A DNA stretch of 64,000 nt, from NCBI GenBank assembly GCA_011800805.1, contig MPNW01000680.1:42405-106404 (forward strand), read 5' to 3'. This DNA is from Hirudo medicinalis. Taxonomy: Eukaryota; Annelida; Clitellata; Hirudinida; Hirudinidae. Below are positions 35,801 through 46,760 of the stretch, one piece after another. Made by a program: the position numbers and the translations under genes. How positions within the stretch are numbered: the stretch's first letter is position 1; every line of letters begins with the position of its first letter. Under the pieces are notes generated by a model that worked only from the letters and a program-made list of their open reading frames with translations, had not been told where the DNA came from and did no database searches.

Positions 35801-36890
35801 TCTTCACATGAACATGAAGACTCATTTATTTTATGTATCTCAATGATTGTGCAGGATTAAGAACTTCTGGTGCTTATGCATATCATATTACATTCCACTT
35901 CAATGAAATTTAAATGTAGAGACTTCAAATCATTAGCTTTTCCACATCTAACGACAATATAAATGGTACATGTGGCGTGAAGGTTAGCTGAATGGGTTAC
36001 GTTCCTGCTTGCGGTCGTAATAGCAGCAGTCATAATGTGTCATGTTCGCAACCCAGCCTGCACCGCCAGGGAGCGCCCTGGGGTAGGGGCACTATATAAA
36101 TGATAGATCGATTAAAAAGTGCCTTCACATCCCATTCGGATACATAAGGCACTCAAAATATGGGCTAAATACAAATACATGAGCTTGTGTATGTCTGATT
36201 CTACATAATTATACCTAATCAGGTATGATTTTTAAGATGAGAAAACTTTTGATTTATTATGCAACTATATCAAAGTGTTATTTGCTTAATTATAAGAATT
36301 ACAATTCTAAGGTCTTGTTTGTTATTTTTTCTTTCTTATTTGTATTTATCAGATCTTTTGAGTGCCTTATGTATCCTAACAGGATGTGAAGGCACTTTTT
36401 AGTCGATCTCCCATTTATAAAGTGCCCCTACCAGAGGGTGCTCCTTGGCAGTGCAGGGTGGGTTGCGAACGCGACACTTTTCGGCTGCTGTCATTATCGC
36501 CACATGCAGGAATGCAACCTATTCAACCTGCCGTCAATTAATTATATCATCATTCGAAAGTAAAATAAAATTTCTTTAAAGAATTAAACTGGCAATTAAG
36601 TTGGCAAGTTTTTATATCATTTGAAAATGTGAAAATTAATTCTAGGAAAGAAGAAATGTGGCTGCCAAAAGTTGAGGGACTTGAACAGTAATTTGAAATT
36701 TGATTTCTTTACTTATTATTGAACTTAAGAAAGTTGTTATTTTCTTGGTCCGTTCAAGATTTTGCTGATAGAATAACTGTTTATCATGAACTGGATCAAA
36801 ATATGAATTCAACTGCCGTTTTATTTCAGATTGATGGTGACAAGAAATATTCCCTCTATCAGCATAAGGTTATTCAAAGTGGAAAAGTAG
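32880..36890 (+). CDS. RPP25: RNase P/MRP subunit p25-like (Alba-domain) protein
   Basis: Small basic RNA-binding subunit that, with Rpp20, binds the P3 arm of RNase P and RNase MRP RNA. Five exons: 32880-33017, 33209-33301, 33800-33834, 36646-36687 and 36830-36890, giving 122 residues with every junction GT-AG and in frame. Features: N-terminal MENYIKADG (human relatives start MEHYRKAG); Alba core VTPNCKIKSLVTTAIKKLK, then VLWIGEGSSIQQTIICADVM (the GSGxAxxKAVSCAEIVKR block) and KHRMKNLGQLSSITY; then KEEMWLPKVEGLEQ and MVTRNIPSISIRLF, aligning with the EDSW...GL...VRRHVPAVWVLL region. The protein stops soon after, about 40 residues short of vertebrate RPP25/RPP25L, so the C-terminal tail is missing. 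Intron 3 (2.8 kb) holds a LINE and three SINEs. Confidence 0.85.
33393..33558 (-). mobile_element. tRNA-headed SINE, family A (old)
   Basis: The tail TTTTTTGAGTGCCTTAATTATCTG, GGGTTGTGAACACAAC and TATTGCCATTACTGC match family A on the minus strand with many substitutions. It lies in RPP25 intron 2. Confidence 0.55.
34284..35495 (-). mobile_element. L2/CR1-type LINE, 5'-truncated
   Basis: Minus-strand reverse transcriptase: VGLDLSAAFDRMMPTINHQI, LSWIQSYLSNRTQYLKLGN, GVPQGSVLGPLLFTTYTSPL and the catalytic HQYADDTSLF, then LLGVTFDSHLSFKEHSASII. A single frameshift near 34900 joins the next frame: SFASSLVLSRMDYCNSLLY-type text, CIQNKLAKLVLLNP, and GFSYASPAIWNALPPPSSRD, ending TPTRS with a stop at 34349. 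The 3' end carries ATAATGCGCCATTTGCATAGC and ATT repeats. The endonuclease is missing. It is GC-richer than its surroundings and fairly young, with only one frame break. Located in RPP25 intron 3, antisense to the gene. Confidence 0.88.
35965..36185 (+). mobile_element. tRNA-headed SINE, family A, full length with target duplication
   Basis: Head GGCGTGAAGGTTAGCTGAATG, CATGTTCGCAACCCAGCC, body CGCCAGGGAGCGCCCTGG, GTGCCTTCACATCCCATTCG then GATACATAAGGCACTC, tail AAATATGGGCTAAATACA. TACATG flanks both ends (GGTACATGTGG and AATACATGAGC). The tail can fold into a stem, AGTGCCTT with AAGGCACT. Confidence 0.88.
36350..36535 (-). mobile_element. tRNA-headed SINE, family A
   Basis: Minus-strand copy: the tail TTTTGAGTGCCTTATGTATC comes first, then GGTTGCGAACGCGACAC and the head ending CCTGCCGTC. 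It forms an inverted pair with 35965-36185, about 165 bp apart, in RPP25 intron 3. Confidence 0.75.
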
Positions 36891-37800
36891 AATTTATTAT
36901 TAAGAAATGTTGGAAAAAAAGTTATGGAAAATTCCAAGTTTCAGATATTGTTGTCATCATTTTGCCCACAAAAGTGAAGATTGTATTTTGGCTGAAGCTC
37001 CTTATGTTCTCGGGGTTGGACCATTGATCATTTATGTCTTGTCGGTTATTCCTCGCCCATTGCATTGATTTATTAATCATTGATTAAAGAAAACTCGCTT
37101 TGAATATCGATACTACATAATACAAACTGAGCGTTATATTTTCTTTGAGAAGTGAGGTCGTCTGCAGCTGGTCATATACTGCATTAGACTTATTCGCGTT
37201 TTAGTCATTTTGTGAATATGCCCTCGATCCCAACCAACCGCATTGCTTTACCCTGATCTTTCAGATCTCGTGCGAGTTCGGAGTACAAGGCCAGCTGTAG
37301 AGATATGACACTCATGTTTTTTACCATAATTTTATTGCGTGTCATATTTATACCGGTTATTGCTATGATGTATATAAGTTAAGAGGAAATATTGGTTTCA
37401 CTTATTAATATTAATAGAACCTTTTTATAATTTAGGCAAAAAAACTGAAAATTAGCAAAACGTTGAAAGCCAGTGACCATCATATGCAGCAAAAATCTTT
37501 ATTTATCAGGATCAGACAAACTTAAATTTTAAAATAAATAAAGTTAATGTAGCTTGTCACATTTCTTTTTAATTAATTTCTGAAGTCGATTTTTTGTTGG
37601 TTTGAAAGGTTTCAGACTGCGTGATTAAGTCTATTCAAGCATCTTTCAGTTTTTTCCAGCACCTGGGTGTCAGATTACTGCATGAGATCGCAATATACAT
37701 TATTTGTAAGCAATCCCCGCATAAGTTCGATCGAAACCTGAAGATTCCTCTCCTGGAAAAGCAGCCTGTGACTTTCGAGGTGACTTATACACAATAAACC
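36891..37800. other. Intergenic stretch downstream of RPP25
   Basis: No conserved coding sequence recognised beyond the RPP25 stop. Confidence 0.4.
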
Positions 37801-37830
37801 CTTGGACATCGCCAGTTTATTTCATTTTGT

Positions 37831-39450
37831 TTATATGTACATTTTATTTAGTGGGAAAGATTGCATTTTTGGTCTTTGTCCTAGGTTTTTAAAATCTGGA
37901 ACGAAGGATGTTGTTGCAACATGCAGGCAATGCTCCAATCTCTTGTCTTCCAAGCGTGTTCTCTGCTTGTTCTTAATTACCGAGAAAGTGCTTTCACATA
38001 CATAAGTTGAAGCAAACATAGTAAGCAGAGTCGAAGCCAGTTCGCTAACAACAGGATAATTCACAGCAACAAGTTTCCAGGTCGACGTCGCACTTGCAGC
38101 TTGGCTTTAAGATCATTGCTCTGAAGATCTAACAGCTGCAGTTGGAAGGTACTCTCGTTAATCCATTTGTATTTTGCTGTGGCTACATGTGCAACACAAC
38201 CTTCGTTGGCATTAAGAAAAGGATCCGTCAGATAGATTATCAATTTTAAAATTCTGAAATCTATGTTCGAAATTAACACTCAACTGCTCCATAAACTTGA
38301 CCATTACTGAAAGGTCAACATTCGGATCAGTCTCTGCTGCCATTGCCAGAGTTAAAAAGTGCAGTAATTTGTGTTTTGAAAGGCCTTGTTCAAAAAGTAC
38401 AAGCTTCTTTCGAAAAGCTGATATATTGTAATAAAGGTCAGCCATATTGTTCTTCCTTGCAACTTGACGTTCAATTCATTCAGATAGCCAAATATATCAC
38501 ATAAAAATGCTACCTTGCTCGTAAGCTCCAGATTACCAAGATTCTCTTTGAACGCTGCAGCCTTTGGCAATTTAGCAGATGACAGAAACTGTTGTACTTC
38601 CTCTTTTAGATTCCAGAGCCGTTGAAGTACGCTGCCTTTAATAAGCCATCTAATGTCACTGTGTGCTAGCAAATATTCATATTCATAGCATATTCAGCTT
38701 CTATTTGTTAAGGAATGCTTTGAAAAGTCTATGTCGGAGTGATGAGGTTGATCGAATAAAGTTGACTAGTTTCGTCATGGAAGACTTGGTCTCAACCTAT
38801 CCACCTGATAGCTGAGCACAGAGTGCGGATTGGTGTCTTATGCAGTAGTAGTAAGAATATTAGTAAGATTTGGATTATTGTCAGCCAGCCACTTTGCTAA
38901 ACCTTTTCAAACCGGTGCACCATCCGTTGTTAAGGAGGTCATTTTTTAATCTGATGTCGTGCTAAAAAACACCCAGTTATTTTGTCGTAAACATCGTTTG
39001 CATGTGTGTCCCATCACAGGTAGCAAGCATAGTAACTATTCCAAAACAAATTATTATTAGAAAGAAATCGAACATAAACAGCTAACTGAGCCACACCATC
39101 AGTCGATTCATCCACAGCAAGAGCATATTTGTCCGCTGTCTTTAGTACGAATGTACCTTTAGTACTGTCTTTAGATCTCACTCAAAATGTCAACTCGCCG
39201 TCCAGCGGGCATGTCCTTTACAGCCGAAATCATTGTGGTTTTTTCTTTGTCGTCACATACGGCGCCAATTCAAATCACAACCACATAAACTTTAATGTTA
39301 TGGTTTTAATGGTCTTAATGGTTTGGACAAAAGTAGTTGATCTACATTGTCGAACTGTAAATAAATCCAGAAATATGCCGATTATGTACTCATCTTGTTC
39401 CATAGCATCAGCGATTTTAGATGGGAGGTATTCAATTTTTTAACTATTTG
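37831..39450 (-). mobile_element. Decayed hAT transposase (GTF2IRD2/ZBED5/SCAND3-like)
   Basis: Minus-strand frames in order: a degenerate KMTSLTTDGAPV (about 38950) with KWLADNNPNLTN, then DIRWLIKGSVLQRLWNLKEE (38665-38605), KVAFLCDIFGYLNELNVKLQ, FRKKLVLFEQ, and the C-terminal dimerisation domain PVVSELASTLLTMFASTYVC and ESTFSVIKNKQRTRLEDKRL (38064-37870). These are the successive blocks of a hAT transposase of the long GTF2IRD2-like type. At least four frame breaks make it a pseudogene. Confidence 0.8.
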
Positions 39451-40190
39451 GATAATCTCATCCGGTGAGACAGGGAAAAGAACATTGTGGAATCGGGAGA
39501 GTTCGTAACGAAGTCATGAAATAATTTGGATGGAATAATAATAAAAAAGTATTTGCTAACTTCTTCGACTATTTCAAATGAGTAACATAGTTTACCTCCG
39601 TCATCTGAGTAGAATATGATGTTATTTAGATTTCCCTGTAGTTCTAGAATTTTGATTAGAGGTGTTGGCGAAGTTTAATGTTTAAGATTGTTTAATGGTT
39701 TTGAATCTGTTTCTATAATTTGTAAATTTGAGTTTACTTGCTGGAGTTGGATTATTTAAGTACATCCTGTGAAGCTTACTTTTTACTCTGTAGGGTCTCA
39801 GGAGGTTAGGGGTCATCCATTCTTGTTTTTTTTTTTTTAGCCTGGACTGAGAACTGGTTATTGTCAGGTTCTACAACTCTCCTATCGGGTATCTATCTCG
39901 TTTAACAGATATTTATCGAAAATCAACACAATTATCAACATGAAAATATATTTAAAGCAAAGAAACAACATTAAGCAGATCGCAACTCAAGCACAACAAC
40001 CGAAACACGACGCACACCACACTCTCACTATGTCAACTATTGATTGTCTCCTTCGTGCGCTCACTCAACACAAAGAATACCACTCGCTCTCTCCAACTCC
40101 ACCGCGCTCCCACAACTCTCACTCTAACTCTCCCAACTATACGCAGTAGTATTTTATTAATGTCCTCAGCATAACGTGATGAATAGGACA
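39451..40190. other. Intergenic stretch without recognisable genes
   Basis: AT-rich. The open frames at 39940-40149 are low-complexity (His, Gln, Ser, Thr) and show no domain. Confidence 0.4.
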
Positions 40191-40193
40191 TCC

Positions 40194-40302
40194 TTTTTTT
40201 TTTATTAACGTTCGATGCATAGCTTAGGTTAGGACGGTGCTCCCGCAACGGGATTCGAATCCGAGAGGCGGAAGTCTTAGCCAATTGACCATGCGAGAGC
40301 AC
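40194..40302 (-). mobile_element. tRNA-Glu-like SINE, family B
   Basis: The reverse complement reads GTGCTCTCGCATGGTCAATT...GGATTCGAATCCCGTTGCGG, with box A GGTCAATTGGCTAAGAC and an exact box B GGATTCGAATCC, followed by the tail ending in AATAAAAAAA. Anticodon-region bases are GCCTCTCG. Confidence 0.75.
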
Positions 40303-41039
40303 AATAGGACGTCCTCGCTTTATACAAATATATATATATACTCCCAGGCAGCCACGCGCATTAATATGCAAAACACAACCCACAACCAATCATACCATCG
40401 TGCGGCCTCGCATAGACGACTAAAGCACATCACACAGCCCCATCATGCGCACACATCCATATCCGCGAATAAAAATAAAATTTACAAATGTCATGCCACT
40501 GACAGTTAACGTAGGAAAACAATGATTATATGTGTTTTGGTATTTTGATAGAAAAAGTTGGTAGGCAGACTAACACTCCCTAATTACGTCAGAACAATCC
40601 TTAATCTCCAAACATTCTCTAAACTTTCATGTGATTTAATTATTTTGTTTGATTTTATGATGATCTATGTGAGTTTTGTTTCATTACATCCATTCTTTCC
40701 ATTCTTCAATGGCATTTAATTTCCTTACCAACATTTCAAAGCCATTGGCTGGGAAACTTGAATTACAGTTTGATGTCATTCAAAGCACTGGATCACAGCC
40801 TTCATAACAAACTTAAAAGATTACGCATCCAGTAACACTTTAAAAAAAAACGGACCAACCATCTAATCTCAGGCACTGTATCAAGTTCTTAAAAAAATAA
40901 TGACAATATAACTGCTCAATACTTTCATTTAAACACGTTTTGTTAAAGTAAGCTCGCCATTTGGAAGAGATTGTTTTTTCAACAAATTCGTTTAAGCATC
41001 ATTTATACAATCTATATTTGTATGTTTTATTATTCATGG

Positions 41040-41345
41040 CCTTGGCAACTGATGTGGATGCGATCGGCACAAGAAGGCCAAAGAGAGCCTTGCGTAGTCG
41101 ACGATAGCTGGCTCCCAAAATGTTGGATGTTATGCGGCATAAATAAACCAATGAGAGTTTTCAGAGTTGCTCCAGTCCATGCTACAATGATTGGCATAAG
41201 GCCAGCGAGAGCCTCTCATAGCTAAAGATCACGTTGGGTCTCGAAAGGACAAATCGACAGGGACATCCGGCAGACATAGAGGGCCGAAACATTTGAAGCT
41301 GAGAATCCCTGTTGGTGAGCTCCGAGGCGGAATATAAAGATCTTC
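41040..41345 (+). mobile_element. LINE 3' UTR-like fragment
   Basis: GACAGGGACATCCGGCAGAC and GAGGGCCGAAACATTTGAAG, then AATCCCTGTTGGTGAGCTCC resemble the 3' untranslated part of the RLE LINE at 7806-7920 (GACAGGACATCCG, AGGGCCGAAACGTTC, ATCCTC...CCTGTCAGAAGGCTCC). CAGGG and CCCTG can pair. No coding sequence is attached. Confidence 0.45.
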
Positions 41346-42059
41346 TACTAAAGGGCTCGATTGTGAGTTATATAGGAAGGCCTCGGGAAACTTTAAAATG
41401 TCTATATTTTGGCTTAAGAGAGTCTCTCTATGGAATAAATTAGTTAAGGAAACAAATGGACAAATTTAACATAACTTGGTTTGGAAAAATGCTGCTCGAA
41501 TGCTGTGCATTTGTTTTACTTCCTTGAAAAGCTGTTCGTCTTCTTCACAATTTCAACGCATCGGCATCAACTTTTGACTGAGGCTTTGAAACACTCATCA
41601 TTGATTCGTCATTTACTCTCAAACGTGTCACAACAACGCGTTGGCCCAGCAGAGCTGACACAACGAAGGCACTTAAGCATGACTACCGGCAGATTAAGGA
41701 TGTACTGAAACAAATTGATGATGACATCATGACATCGAAGAAAAAGGGTGTGTGCGCTGTGAAGCAAATGGACTGTTAAGACAGATAAATCATCTTGAAA
41801 CAGGTATTTAAAACATCTTCTGGAATGATATCCTGCAAAGAACAGATGCTTACTAATAAAAATTTTCAACACGCAAAACTAAACTAAATTGCGATCTAAA
41901 TATTGCTGGTCACTGACCAGCTTGAAAAACTAAGCAGAATGTGAAAGTCCACAAAAACAATAAATGCAGTAAAAATGAAGTAAAATAAAGTTACTTTTTT
42001 TTTAACAATTCGACCAATAAATTGCGAGTGAGAACTTATAAATTTTAAACCTAGATGCC

Positions 42060-43270
42060 TCACTCTCAGTTTGCGTTGCCTAGTTGTGGACTCGTGATAC
42101 CCGCATGGAGGGTCATTGTACCGGCCTTTAAATTAGGGAGATAGATGTGCACTTTATATTGCCGGTGTGTGGATGTCCACAAAGAGGGTAATTTGATGTG
42201 GATGCTTGTGGACAGGCAGGGAGGAGGGGGTGTGTGCAAAAATCCAGAAGAAGAAGGCATGATGACAAAGTCAAGAAGCAAGAAGAGCCTCAGACATGAG
42301 AAGAGAATCAAATACCGAAGACAAATGGTCCGAAGAACCCCAGCAATCCTCTGCACCGGCTCAAACACAGATTGCTGCCAAAGTTATACCCGCCCCTGTT
42401 CCTAAAGTGAACAATTGAGAAGTTAGAAAGAATAATCAGCAGGCTGCTTCAGCCCAGAGAGATATTAAAAGGTCAGAAGTCGAAGCCATCCAGGGCACAT
42501 CCAGTGACAACGTCTTGTCGACGAGCAGCGATCACTCTGAAGTAATCATAGAGTTCGCTTTTTCCCCGCAGAGTTTCTCGTGCCGAAGACACCGCAGAAA
42601 CATTCGAGTTGCCTTTGATGGTCTCCAATGACGAGAGGCAAGAACCACCCAAGGGTAACATATGGGAAACTAGGGCAAAAGAAAGGGAGTCAAAGCAGAG
42701 GCCGGAATCCTCAGACAAGCAGGTCAGGAGGATTGGTTTCCGTCGGGAACGCCATGAGGGTCAAGATGGACAGGGTCAGAGAAGACCGTATAACAGGAAG
42801 GATGAACCGGTCATCTCGGTGATGAGCCTCAATCGGAAGCAGAGGGAGAGACTAGTCCCGACATCGTAATTGGACATGCCGAAGTTGGAAGAGTCTCAAA
42901 AAGAGATTGAGTGTTACGAACAAATTCTCCTCGCACGTGGATGAAAACGACGACGAAAACAATAGCCAGACAGAAAACAAAGGCATTGAGGAACCTGTGG
43001 TTTTGACTGAACTCAACGCTTGGGAGATTGGAGATGTCATATATGTAGGATCTTATTATCTATGCCATTCGGTGCTAGGCGGAACTTCCGCTTTCCTTTG
43101 TTTTCAATTAGTCTGATGTAAATAAACTCGGTTTAAACACGACAACCTCGGTCTACCACTACCAATTGCATTGTGAATGTGAATATTCATATGCGATTAC
43201 TCCAGTGGAGATTCTCTGATGGGTCAAATTGATACGCTTCATAAACATGAGAACTCGACAATTGCGCTTA
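42060..43270 (+). mobile_element. Candidate retroelement internal region and LTR-like end
   Basis: About 1 kb noticeably GC-richer than its surroundings, with charged, broken reading frames (for example NRKQRERLVPTS at about 42835-42865) but no domain I can name. It runs into TGTAGGATCTTATTATC at about 43044, similar to the TGTAGGATCGCA start of the solo LTRs, followed by AATAAACTCGG, a polyadenylation-like signal at the spacing seen in those LTRs. It could be the 3' end of an LTR element, but this is uncertain. Confidence 0.3.
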
Positions 43271-44238
43271 AATTACAAATTGCTGATACGCAAAGTCTAA
43301 ATCATGGCTGATTATTTTTAATATAACAATATTTTTCAAAAAAAAAAAAAATAAGCACATCCCTAGAAATATAGCTCGAGTTATTAATCTTTTCGATAAC
43401 AACGAGAACTTCCGACTTTAATAGGTGGGTTTTTCGGAAACGGGGTTGGTCTTCATTTCCAGCTTTCAATCAATGAGAAATTTTATTAAGGTTAGCTAAC
43501 ATGGTCTAATTCATTATTAGTATGGAATGATTCAGTACATTAGGCAATTTTTATCGTTGATTTGATTTAACGATAATAATTTGCGTAATATGGTTTATGC
43601 GAAAAAGTGCTCCGATAAGTATAACCGTCATGGTCATGACGATTAAAAATATTCGAGCTATCCTACAATCAAAATGTGTGTTAAGAAAAATTTTGGTAAT
43701 ATGTCCTTGAAGCTGCGTTTACTATAATAAAAGAAACGTGTGTGTAATGACTGCACACAATGTTAACCAGTTTTCAAAAAGCATTTGTAATTATTTTTAT
43801 GGGGCATTATTTTATAGACATTATTTTTAGAACACATAAAAAACATTTCTTTCTTATTTATTTTATTCTTCATTTCTATTTTAAAAAAGAATTTATATTC
43901 AACCACTTTTTAAAAATAAAAGCTTGTTATATCTTCTGTTTTTGGGGAAGTGATAATTATATAGGCAATAATTAATAAATTAGCTCAGATGGTAAACTAA
44001 CAAACAAGCAATTTTTTGCAAACCAATTTGCATCACCAGGGATTGACACTACATGAATGATTGGATAGTTATGGTAGTGCTTTCACATCTGATAATGATA
44101 CATAAGCAATGGTGGACTGACCAGTTTGTCAACTTGCCCTTTAGACACTATTATGGGCCCAAATGCTGTATGCGAAAGTAATGTTAAAACGGGCCTGGAT
44201 CAACAAAATCAGAGAAGGGATGCTTGTAACATGAAATT
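43271..44238. other. AT-rich intergenic stretch
   Basis: No conserved frame, repeat family or RNA gene recognised. Confidence 0.4.
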
Positions 44239-44713
44239 ATGTTACATTATCCTCTCATTAAATGTTTAGTGGAACAGTTACTTAGTGGAGCAGATACTAG
44301 ACCTCCTTCCACACAGTCAAAGATACAGGATGCAAAAAACCCCTTAAGTCACGGCTCTCAATCATTTCTCCAGTATCGTCGTGATCTTCCTCTTTCACCA
44401 GACAAATGCTTAGACTTATTTATTCGTTATCAAAATAAAATTATAGCATTTTAGATGCCAGCGATCACCAATGTGGGTGGCAAAGGGTGGGTCCCTTTAG
44501 TCTCTTGGCAACCAATATTTTCAGGCCCAGTCTGCCATTGCACATAAGGCATGCCAAATACTAATGTAGAAAGATATTTTATAAATATGTAATGTGAAGG
44601 AAACAATATAATGTAATAATATAATGCATGGATCACATGCATTTAAGAGTGAGCAAATTGTGTCACATAGTTTTAAGTGGCTTGTAGGCAAACATTTTTC
44701 TGGAGTTAATTAC

Positions 44714-44895
44714 CATTTCTCTTCAAGTCTTCCATTCTAAGTTTTCTGGCAAGTTTCAGTTCCTGTCCTTCTGCTGATTGTTTCTCATTTGCAGCTAATT
44801 TTGCATCCATACCTACCATTGACCCTCTACGTCCTTTCTCACGCTGAGCTAACAAGAACTCACAATCCTCTGGAATTGTCATCATTTCGAGTGCT
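44714..44895 (-). CDS. Orphan conserved-looking exon, gene unknown
   Basis: An acceptor CTTTAG precedes base 44895 (minus strand), and a donor G|GTAATT follows 44714. If the donor is not used the frame stops at 44706. The 60 codons read ALEMMTIPEDCEFLLAQREK and so on: a charged, helix-forming sequence with GRRGSMVGMDAKLAANEKQS and GQELKLARKLRMEDLKR. The composition looks like a real protein and not translated intergenic DNA. I cannot name the family and found no partner exons nearby. It may be one exon of a gene whose other exons are spread through the repeats, or an orphaned fragment. Confidence 0.4.
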
Positions 44896-45419
44896 CTAAA
44901 GATGAGAAATGTCAAAAAGGTCATCTAGTTTAAAAATAAATTCAGCCTCATTTGCTTTCTGTGTTACAGATTGTCACCCCTTATTTTTCTTCAGCATTCA
45001 AATTCTTTCAAATGTTCATTCTAGTTTGGTTATGCAATTTCGTGGATCCATCATTGGGATCCTTGCCAGCTTTTCAACTGTAACAGCTGATGACTGACTA
45101 TCTGACAATTTGTTTTGGTTGAAGGTGGTGATGTAAAAGCAAACCAAGAGCCTGACATAAGGATGGCTAATTGTTGCCAGTTAATTCAGTTGATGTTAAC
45201 CAAGGGGGTACACTTCAATTTTAGATCTAGTTGCTGCTGCCACCATATTTAATATTTAATCACTTTGCCAAAATGAACAAAAATGTATTATGTGATGTGT
45301 TTGAGCAGTTTCTGGTTTATATAGTCTATGCATCTGGAGATATCAGCAGTCTTTTCAGCAATGTGCCTGAACTTCTCCATACAAGCTAATAGGTGCTGAT
45401 GTAAGCAGTATGAGGCATC

Positions 45420-45522
45420 TGTTGCATAGCTAGATGATTAGGACAGTGCTCCTGCAATGGGATTCGAATCTATGCTGCCATCATGAGAGGCAAAGTCTTA
45501 ACCATTAGACCATGAGGGAGCC
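45420..45522 (-). mobile_element. tRNA-Glu-like SINE, family B
   Basis: The reverse complement reads GCTCCCTCATGGTCTAATGG, TTAAGACTTTGCCTCTCATG, then GATTCGAATCCCATTGCAGG and AGCAC. Box A GGTCTAATGGTTAAGAC and box B GATTCGAATCCC are intact, so it keeps a plausible pol III promoter. Confidence 0.75.
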
Positions 45523-46075
45523 TTTGAATTTTATTTGCATCTTGTGGATTTTATAGCTGTTAAGCAAGCCCCTTCCCATTTTGATTTTCTATTTTCTAAT
45601 TTGGCTCCAAAGCATATTTTTATGCAATTTGCAAGTTTTAGTGATTCTAGGAAGTCCAAATTGAATAAGATGTTTTATATTTGATAAAGAAACATAATGT
45701 CAAAAATGGAATAAATAACATTGTTTGATGTATGATAATTTTGCTTAAATGCACCTATCTATATTGGACAGTGTATATAATGGGCATTTTAGAGCACTGA
45801 AAACTCTTTCATCGATTAAGTAAAACCATTATTTCTAAATTTTGAATAAAAAAAACTTGATATCAAGCCTTGTCGCAAATTGTCTTTGTCCTCTGAGTGC
45901 TTTGTCATATTGTCTAAGACATAGTTTACTTAAGGCTATTTATTATTTTGTAATAATAAAAACATTTGTTACTAATAATATATTTTTTAAAGAATAACTT
46001 TGTTTTACCTGAGACAAATAAATTTGAACAATAATCACTTTGTGCAGTCTGGACAATGGAGCAAAGATAATTTAG

Positions 46076-46427
46076 TGAAGTACTTACACAAGTACTTGTT
46101 CATAATTCAAAATACTTTTACTTGGACCTTGAGTACTTATACTCAGGATGGATGTAAGTCGCAATTTTTTTAAACAAAAATCAGAAAAACCCATTTTTTT
46201 TTATTTAAATCGGTTTATGATTTATATTAGAATTTTCCCCAAAGTGTTTTGCATTTTCTTCTAGGTTACTGCAGCTGTAGTTATTTAAACAATCTAGCAG
46301 GTCTGCCAACTTGCTTTGGTGTTCAACAGCCTTGTTGTTTAAATTGTAATTTTAAATCGTTTGATTTAAATCATATCAACCCTACTTATACTTGTACTTG
46401 AGTCCCAGTACTTGGTCCCATGTCTGT
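46076..46427. mobile_element. Non-autonomous DNA transposon with GTACTTG subterminal repeats
   Basis: Left part GTACTTACACAAGTACTTG, right part ending AGTACTTGGTCCCATGTCTG (reverse complement CAGACATGGGACCAAGTACT). Between them lies a second composition block (AAATCGGTTTATGATTTA, TTTAAATCGTTTGATTTAAA) ending CATATCAACCCTA, which resembles another hAT-type terminus (TAGGGTTGATATG). Possibly one element inserted in another. No coding potential. Confidence 0.5.
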
Positions 46428-46760
46428 TAAATTCAATAATATATATTTGCTGTTGCATTGTTTTACCAATGCTTGCTTTAAAATGTGAGCAGGCTATCAT
46501 AACAATGTCAGTAGATTATTGATTTGGGATCAAATACTGATTTGTATTTCAAGTGGAAGCACTTAAGTCCTAGATTTGTCAAAATTGGAATACATCAGAA
46601 GTTTGTGAAGTTAATTGAGACACTATAAATTCATATCCCTGATAAAAAGGGAAGCTCAATGAAGGCTCTCTCAAGCAGAAACTTTGTATTTTATGAGTAC
46701 CACATGGAGATCTCTAAACTACGTTTGTGATGGTTTGATTAGAAAGAATAATTGCTAATA

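Noticed and set aside
36719..37027. 102-codon plus-strand open frame
   Set aside because: It overlaps the RPP25 last exon in a different frame and has no recognisable homology.
39940..40149. His/Gln/Ser/Thr-rich plus-strand frame
   Set aside because: Low complexity, no domain, no splice context, next to repeats.
44268..44454. Plus-strand frame ending QNKIIAF with an acceptor-like TTTAG before it
   Set aside because: No family recognised, and its phase does not fit RPP25 or PTP4A. Kept out as unsupported.
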